Source: Acidobacteriota bacterium
Lineage (GTDB): Bacteria; Acidobacteriota; Terriglobia; Bryobacterales; UBA6623
NCBI GenBank assembly: GCA_027624045.1
Contig: JAQBUE010000027.1
Coordinates: forward strand, 1-38,872
Direction: 5' to 3'
Length of the DNA: 38,872 nt
In this document: piece after piece, positions 33,727 through 38,872 of the stretch
Position numbering within the stretch: position 1 is the first letter of the stretch
How the letters are laid out: each line of letters starts with the position of its first letter
Notes under the pieces: model-generated
The model's database searches: none
The model's input: only the letters and a program-made list of their open reading frames with translations
What the model was told of the DNA's origin: nothing
Position numbers and translations under genes: made by a program

Positions 33727-35516
33727 CTCAAGGCGCCGGCTTTGGTGTCTTTTCCGAGGGACAGACGGATCGTGAAAGTAGAGCCTTTGCCGACTTCACT
33801 TTCAACGTCAATGCCGCCGCCGTGGTCCTGGGCGATCTTAAAACAGATCGAAAGCCCCAGTCCCGTCCCTACGCCGACTCCTTTCGTTGTGAAGCCCGGA
33901 TCGAAGATGCGAGAGACATTTGCGGGCGGGATGCCCGTCCCGGTATCCGAAAATTGCACATTCACTATATCACCCTGTCGGAAGGTCTTTATCGTGATCG
34001 TACCTTCACCCTTGATGGCCTGGGCAGCGTTGACGAGCATGTTCATAAAGACCTGATTGATCTGGTTCGGATGGCACGAGATAGGAGGGATGTCGCCGTA
34101 CTCCCTGACCACTTTGATGCGGTTCTTGAGTTCATAATGGACTAGGGTGAGTGTGCTTTCAAGACCCTCGTGCAGGTCGGCGGTCTTCAGTTCGGCTTCA
34201 TCGAGACGAGCAAAATTCCTGAGGCTGCTGACAATTCCGATGATACGGTCGCAGGCCAGCTGATTGATGCGGGCGATATCATCGAGCACCGACTGCACCT
34301 GCTTCAGTCCACGCAGGCCGCGAACAGCCTCGGGTATCTCGTCGGACTGCATGATCTTGTCGAGCTTCTCGAGCGCCCGGCTCAACGTATCAGCGTTGCT
34401 GGTGATCGTTCCAATCGGCGTGTTCATCTCGTGGGCGACGCCGGCGACGAGTCTGCCGAGCGCCGCCATCTTCTCCTGCTGCACGAGTTGCGTCTGGGAG
34501 TTCCGCAGGTCCAGCGTGCGGGCCTCCACCTCGCGCTCGAGATCCTCGGCATGGTCGCGGAGGTGCTCGGCGAGCTTTTGGCGCTCGGTCACGTCGTGGC
34601 AAATGACCTGAATAATCTTGTTATCGCCGTAGGACACGATCGTCGCGCTCACGTCGATAAACCGGGTCGGTCCGCCGTTGTCGCCGAGCTTGACGTTGGC
34701 GTAGCTCAAATGGCCGCCGCTGCTCATACGTTCGAACGTGTCGGTATCGCTCCATTCGGCGACAGGAATGACATCGGCCAGCGTGCGGCCGCGCAGCATC
34801 CGCCGCGGCAATCCGGTCAGGGGCTCGACCTTGTCGTTTACCTCGAGGATGCGGCGGGAGCTGAAATCGGCCAGTAGAATCGCTTCGCCGGCTTCCTGGG
34901 TCAGCGCCCTATACTTCGCTTCCGACTCCCGTAGCTCGGCGCTGCGGCGCTGCAGCTCCTCGTAGAGCCGCACGTTCTCGACGATCTGCGCCGATTGGGA
35001 GGCGATGATCGAGAGCAATCGCTGGTCATCGATCGTGAAGCCTTCCTCGGTGCGCTTGTTAAAAACGTTGAGCAGTCCGACCATCTCTCCTTTGGCCTTG
35101 AGCGGCACGCTCAACAGCGACTGGATCGCGAAATCCGGCGAGGCCACGTTGCGGAACCGGACATCATTGCCGAGGTCGTTGATCAGCAGCGGTTTCTGGT
35201 TCTTCAGCATCCAGCCGGTCAACTGCTGGCCAAAGCGGAACGGAACTGCGTCCGAGCCCGAGTAGGCTTTGCGGGCCACCGTGCGAAACGGATCGGTGTC
35301 CTCCTCATTGCGCAGCAGCATCACGGCGCCCTGCTCGACGTTGAGGTATTTGACGCTCTCTTGCACGATCATCTCGACGATGCTTTCGACGGACATCATC
35401 GAGCTAATCGCGCCGCTGATCCCGTTCAGGACCGATAGCTCCTCGACCGCACGCCGCAGACGGGCGTTTTCGGCCTGGAATTCCGCCAGAGTGGAAGGGG
35501 GGTGCTCTTCGCTCAT
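33723..35516 (-). CDS. Cytoplasmic GAF-PAS sensor histidine kinase
   Basis: 597 residues without membrane segments. In order: N-terminal coiled coil (8-30), GAF domain (about 30-185), a linking helix, PAS domain (about 198-312, RILEVNDKVEPLTG), a coiled coil (315-350), dimerisation/phospho-acceptor domain with H362 in GVAHEMNTPIG, and HATPase domain with N-box QINQVFMNMLVNAAQA, G1 box FSDTGTGIP (D524) and G2 box GTGLGLSI. It presumably autophosphorylates on H362 and passes phosphate to the coupled regulator downstream (ATGA overlap). The upstream neighbour encodes a cyclic-nucleotide-binding protein, so the input may be a small molecule sensed in the cytoplasm. The ligand of the GAF or PAS domain is not evident. 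Confidence 0.95.
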   Translation of the reverse strand: MSEEHPPSTLAEFQAENARLRRAVEELSVLNGISGAISSMMSVESIVEMIVQESVKYLNVEQGAVMLLRNEEDTDPFRTVARKAYSGSDAVPFRFGQQLTGWMLKNQKPLLINDLGNDVRFRNVASPDFAIQSLLSVPLKAKGEMVGLLNVFNKRTEEGFTIDDQRLLSIIASQSAQIVENVRLYEELQRRSAELRESEAKYRALTQEAGEAILLADFSSRRILEVNDKVEPLTGLPRRMLRGRTLADVIPVAEWSDTDTFERMSSGGHLSYANVKLGDNGGPTRFIDVSATIVSYGDNKIIQVICHDVTERQKLAEHLRDHAEDLEREVEARTLDLRNSQTQLVQQEKMAALGRLVAGVAHEMNTPIGTITSNADTLSRALEKLDKIMQSDEIPEAVRGLRGLKQVQSVLDDIARINQLACDRIIGIVSSLRNFARLDEAELKTADLHEGLESTLTLVHYELKNRIKVVREYGDIPPISCHPNQINQVFMNMLVNAAQAIKGEGTITIKTFRQGDIVNVQFSDTGTGIPPANVSRIFDPGFTTKGVGVGTGLGLSICFKIAQDHGGGIDVESEVGKGSTFTIRLSLGKDTKAGALR

Positions 35517-35607
35517 CGCGTGATAACTACGTTGATGGCTATGGTATCGCGCCCGGGCCCCGCCGTGCCGCGCCTTGTGAGCCAGGGGCCGCGAAAATAC
35601 GAACGGT

Positions 35608-36087
35608 TCAGGACGCCGCGCCCTCAGGCGATGTGGGCGGTCGCGCCGGCGAGTTCCCTTCCAATCCCTTGGTCAGCAACCCCCGCACGCGCTTGAACAA
35701 AGCCTGGAAGAGATTTCTGGTGATTTCGCCATGGTCGGCGAGCAGCTCAAAGAAGTCTTCGCGTTCGATCTGGAGCAGGTGACTTTGTTCAACCACCGTC
35801 GCCGTCACCACGCTGGGCTGCTCGTCGAACAGCGCCCAGTTACCGATCGTCTCATCGCGCCCCACGGTGAAGAGCGGCTGACCGCCGCGGCTCATTTCGA
35901 TCCGCCCTTCGAGTAACACGTAGATCGCGCTTAACGGACGACTCTCCTGGAACAGCATACTGCCTTCCGGCAACTCGACCTGTTCGGCGATCGAGGCCAC
36001 TAGCGCGAGCAAGTCCGTCTCAAGATCGTTGAACAAGTCGACCTTTTGCAGGCGGATGGCACGTTCGAGCGTAGTCAGGGTTTCCAT
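35608..36087 (-). CDS. Cyclic nucleotide-binding domain protein
   Basis: A 159-residue protein that is little more than one cNMP-binding (CAP/PKA regulatory-type) domain: VDLFNDLETDLLALVASIAEQVELPEGSMLFQE, then LSAIYVLLEGRIEMSRGGQPLFTVGRDETIGNWALFDEQPSVVTATVVEQSHLLQIEREDFFELL in short motif form. The phosphate-binding cassette that normally reads GE.AL...R appears as GNWALFDEQPS, lacking the Glu and Arg that contact cAMP, so the ligand may differ or be absent. There is no helix-turn-helix. The ATG lies 20 bases after the Npt/HEAT gene. In related proteins transporter, HEAT and cNMP-binding parts can be fused, which suggests this is a detached regulatory subunit of that transporter. Confidence 0.9.
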   Translation of the reverse strand: METLTTLERAIRLQKVDLFNDLETDLLALVASIAEQVELPEGSMLFQESRPLSAIYVLLEGRIEMSRGGQPLFTVGRDETIGNWALFDEQPSVVTATVVEQSHLLQIEREDFFELLADHGEITRNLFQALFKRVRGLLTKGLEGNSPARPPTSPEGAAS

Positions 36088-36107
36088 CGAATCGATTATT
36101 GTCAGCC

Positions 36108-38872
36108 CTAACTCTGCTGCTCCCCGCCGGCGGCGGCCGCGATACGCTGCCGCGCGAACTGGGCTGTCTCAACTACCAGCGGGTCGGGATGGACGGTCAA
36201 CTCTAGCAGTGCGGGCTCCAGGCCGAGCAGCGGCCCCTCCGCAACAACGTAGCATGCGCAAGCCTGCAGCCAGGGATCGGCTCCCTGCAGCAACCGGCGC
36301 AGCGTTGCCGCATATGGCAACTGCTCAAACTCGAAGAAGTCCCGTGCGTCGTTGAGTAACTCTTCCGCGCCACGATGCTCCGCCGCGCCCAGTAGGGTTG
36401 GCCGCAACGACAGTTCGATGCGAGTGTCGAGAAACTCAAGCGCGTTGGAGCGCAGATCCGGACGGCCGCTCATGATCCAGTGGTAGGAGTCGAGGATCTC
36501 GTTTCTGGGATAGATCAGGGTTAGCAGGCGAAAAATCGCCTCCAACCGCCGATCTACACGTTCGCTCAGAGCACGGCGCAGGAAGGCGACGCTTGGCGCA
36601 TCCCCGCCAGAAGGGCCCGAGGGGATCGCTCCCAGCAGCACCGCACCCTGGTAGTAGCGCCGCAATTCCTTCTTGATGATGGCCGTCACGCGCTGCTGGT
36701 CGAAATCAAGCTCCGGTTGGTCCTGCCGGATACGATCCAGCGCTCTGAGCAACGCCAGCCGCAAACGGCCCTCGGTGCGCTCGAAGCCTGAGAGCAGCAA
36801 TCGCGCCGCGTTCGTGCCCCCGATCAGACCCATCACCCGCGGAATCTCGTGTCGATAGCTTCCCTCGGTCGAGGCGTCCAGAAACGATTGGTTCAGTCTG
36901 CCGAGGATCGGCGTCCCGAAGGCGGCCAGCGCGGTGCGCGCTTCAGGACGAAAACGGCGGTCGGCCAGGCAGTCCAGCAGTTTCGGATAATCTTCGAGCG
37001 ACTTGCATGCGGCGGCACTTTCGAGCGCGGACCGCACCACATCGGGGTCTTCGTCATCGAGGAAGCCCGAGAGCGCCTCTCTGAGCTCCGGCTGTGGCGG
37101 CGCCAAGCCGATAAGCCGCGCGGCACCCGCCCGCGTGCTCTTGTCGCCCTGTCCGGCTTCGAGGATATAGTCCATGAAGCCCTGCCGGATTTCCTCGCGC
37201 CCCTCGCCTCCATGACGCAGCAGCAGGGCAGCGGCCGACGCGGCCAGCGAGCGGTCTTTGCTCATCAAGAGTTCAGAAAGCCGTTCTTCTGAACTCTTAC
37301 GGTCTCTGGAATCGAGATACTCCAGCGCCTGCCAGCGCGCGCCCACCTCCTGTTCCAACTGCAGGAAGCGGAGCACGTCATCCTCGTAGTCCGGTAGGCC
37401 ATGGGCGGCGATCACGGCCATCGTCTTGCGCCGAATCGTACTCGATTCGTGGGTCAGAAGCCACGCCAAGTGGGCCTGCTCAGCGCCGACTCCGCTGAAC
37501 TGCATCCAGTCCACCGCGGTCTCGACGGCCCGCGGGTCGCCGCTTTGCAGCGTTCCTTCGATCTGGCTCGTCGGTGATGACTGCGCCAAGCTGCGTAGTA
37601 GTTGTTCCGGGCTGATGTCCTTGCGCTCGATGCTGGCGCGGAGCGTGCTCACATAAGAGCCCCGCAGCCGCCAATTCACACCCAGCCAAATCGCAACGAC
37701 GGCGATAGCCACCCAACTGACCTCAGTGATTCCGAAACCAAGCCCGCTCAGCAGCACGAGAAGGATCAGGCTCGCGAATCCGTCAGCCGTGCGGCTGACC
37801 GCCATGTCGAAAAAGCTCTTCACCTGCCTTCGTAAGTTCTCGGCAAGCGGAACATAGAGTAACTCGACCGAAGCGCGGTCAACGGAATGGCGGAATGCCT
37901 GGTCGGCGCCGCGCGCCAGAATCGCCGCCCCCAAGGCCGTCGAGAACAGCAGCGCGCCCGATCCCAAGAAGAGCGAAATCGGGAGAATAAAGATAGTCGC
38001 TCCCACTCCGAGTCGGCGCAGCAGCCGGCCGCTCAGCAGGATATGGAACAAGAACGAAACCACCGCGATGTACGCCAGGAAGTCGCCAAAGAACGCCACC
38101 AGTTCAGCCGGACTGCTCTCGAAGTTCGCCTTCGCGACGGCTTTGAACTGGTACTTGACCAGCGTGCTTGCTAACGTCGAAAAGAAAAGGGCTGCCGCGA
38201 TGAAGCTCAGATAGGCGCTGCCCCGCACTTCCTTCAGAGTCTGCGTGAACGAGGCCGTCCCGTCGTGTTGTGTTCGAGAATCCTCGCCAGGCCGCCCACC
38301 AGCCGATGTGACCCGACAGGCCATCGCGGTGCCACAGAGTACGAACACCATCGTGACAAGCAACAGGTTCTCTGTACCGAGAAGCGGTCCGAGGATACTT
38401 GCACATTGCCCTCCGATCGCGGCCCCGATAATCCCTCCGCCGCCGATCAGCGAGAACAGCCGCTTGGCTTGCCGCGTATCGAACACTGTGCCGGCCAGCG
38501 TCCACACCTGGCTCGGAATCAGGACAGCGAATGTGCCGACCCACACGTAGATCAGCGCCGGCACGAACGGCACATGCCAGCGCATCAACATCCAGAACGC
38601 AAGCAGATTCAGCGCCAGGAAAACTTGGCTCGAACCGATCAGCCAGCCGAGGCTGACTCGATTCGATAGGCGCAGGTAGACACCCACGACCGCGCCCACC
38701 AGCACCGTGATCGCCAGATCGACCAGGGGCAGGCGAGTGGCGTCGAAGCGGCTGAGGAAGAGCGAATCAGACGTTGCCTTCAGGCAAGCCAGCGACGCCA
38801 TCGCCAGCATCAACTGCAGCGTCAGCAGCAGCGCCGGCTCCCCTTCGCCTTTCCGGACGCGCAGGGAATACC
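36108..38872 (-). CDS. Npt/ATP:ADP-translocase-like transporter fused to HEAT repeats (5' end beyond the window)
   Basis: The frame is open to the right edge: before the first in-window start (TTG 38813, ATG 38810) it encodes YSLRVRKGEGEPALLLTLQ, which reads like the true N-terminal segment of these proteins, so the gene is 5'-partial with over 920 residues visible. Residues to about 400 contain roughly ten to eleven membrane helices resembling the Npt1/Npt2 nucleotide transporter or MFS fold (SLGWLIGSSQVF, LIGGGGIIGAAIGGQ, RASVELLYVPLAENLRRQVKSFFDMAVSR). About 420-880 is soluble and alpha-helical with HEAT-like repeats (DPRAVETAVDWMQ, RSALESAAACKSLEDYPKLLDCL). The transported molecule is unknown. 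A cNMP-binding protein, histidine kinase and response regulator follow on the same strand. Confidence 0.88.
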   Translation of the reverse strand, partial: YSLRVRKGEGEPALLLTLQLMLAMASLACLKATSDSLFLSRFDATRLPLVDLAITVLVGAVVGVYLRLSNRVSLGWLIGSSQVFLALNLLAFWMLMRWHVPFVPALIYVWVGTFAVLIPSQVWTLAGTVFDTRQAKRLFSLIGGGGIIGAAIGGQCASILGPLLGTENLLLVTMVFVLCGTAMACRVTSAGGRPGEDSRTQHDGTASFTQTLKEVRGSAYLSFIAAALFFSTLASTLVKYQFKAVAKANFESSPAELVAFFGDFLAYIAVVSFLFHILLSGRLLRRLGVGATIFILPISLFLGSGALLFSTALGAAILARGADQAFRHSVDRASVELLYVPLAENLRRQVKSFFDMAVSRTADGFASLILLVLLSGLGFGITEVSWVAIAVVAIWLGVNWRLRGSYVSTLRASIERKDISPEQLLRSLAQSSPTSQIEGTLQSGDPRAVETAVDWMQFSGVGAEQAHLAWLLTHESSTIRRKTMAVIAAHGLPDYEDDVLRFLQLEQEVGARWQALEYLDSRDRKSSEERLSELLMSKDRSLAASAAALLLRHGGEGREEIRQGFMDYILEAGQGDKSTRAGAARLIGLAPPQPELREALSGFLDDEDPDVVRSALESAAACKSLEDYPKLLDCLADRRFRPEARTALAAFGTPILGRLNQSFLDASTEGSYRHEIPRVMGLIGGTNAARLLLSGFERTEGRLRLALLRALDRIRQDQPELDFDQQRVTAIIKKELRRYYQGAVLLGAIPSGPSGGDAPSVAFLRRALSERVDRRLEAIFRLLTLIYPRNEILDSYHWIMSGRPDLRSNALEFLDTRIELSLRPTLLGAAEHRGAEELLNDARDFFEFEQLPYAATLRRLLQGADPWLQACACYVVAEGPLLGLEPALLELTVHPDPLVVETAQFARQRIAAAAGGEQQS

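Overview
The window is a high-GC bacterial chromosome segment, densely packed, with no gene-free stretch over 300 bases. Its gene content points to Acidobacteriota, most likely the Bryobacterales/Solibacter group: Tat-exported DUF1501 and cytochrome-c/DUF1549/DUF1553 proteins, Tat-exported dehydrogenase and enolase-fold proteins, an Npt-like transporter with HEAT repeats, a DUF3142 protein and ORF6N-type accessory genes. This placement is an inference from gene families; there is no rRNA or other marker to confirm it. I see no CRISPR array, tRNA, rRNA, intact insertion sequence or prophage.

Layout. 1-257: no convincing gene. 258-3192 (minus): two SDR-type proteins and an enolase-superfamily protein in one operon; two of the three carry Tat signals and have altered active sites. 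3337-4857 (minus): a membrane-anchored FMN glutamate-synthase-like protein. 4954-5241 (plus): an orphan YefM-type antitoxin. 5264-7959 (minus): mazG, a GNAT enzyme and an OSBS/NSAR-type racemase. 8106-9540 (plus): two tandem thymidylate-kinase-like proteins, the second with Arg in place of the Walker A Lys. 9568-10578 (minus): a PHP-family metallohydrolase. 10767-12059 (plus): serS. 12078-17781 (minus): a NagB-like protein, a previously easy-to-miss 52-residue ORF, and the PSD1/DUF1501 pair.

17822-21348 (plus) is the most informative part. A promoter, a leader RNA that matches the ZTP (pfl) riboswitch and an intrinsic terminator precede glyA. glyA is followed by an Ada/AlkA-type DNA repair gene broken by an in-frame TAA at codon 13, and by an ogt-type methyltransferase. 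21421-24976 (plus) holds a DUF3142 protein, an overlapping 743-residue exported protein of unknown function, and a YfcE-type phosphoesterase. 25017-26570 (minus) is an acyl-CoA carboxylase carboxyltransferase.

26744-29942 mixes an internally deleted ceramidase-like remnant, a Tat metallophosphoesterase, an ORF6N gene with a 3' frameshift, and an EamA transporter. 29963-38872 (minus) is a long co-directional run: an Npt-like transporter with HEAT repeats (its start lies beyond the right edge), a cyclic-nucleotide-binding protein, a GAF-PAS histidine kinase, a response regulator without an output domain, an MFS transporter, a CPBP protease and mtnA.

Three genes carry visible damage (ada/alkA nonsense, ceramidase internal deletion, ORF6N frameshift), and several others keep their fold but lack key catalytic residues. 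The best system-level observations are the ZTP riboswitch on glyA, the racemase/acyltransferase pair, the tandem kinase pair, and the transporter-HEAT/CNB/kinase/regulator module.
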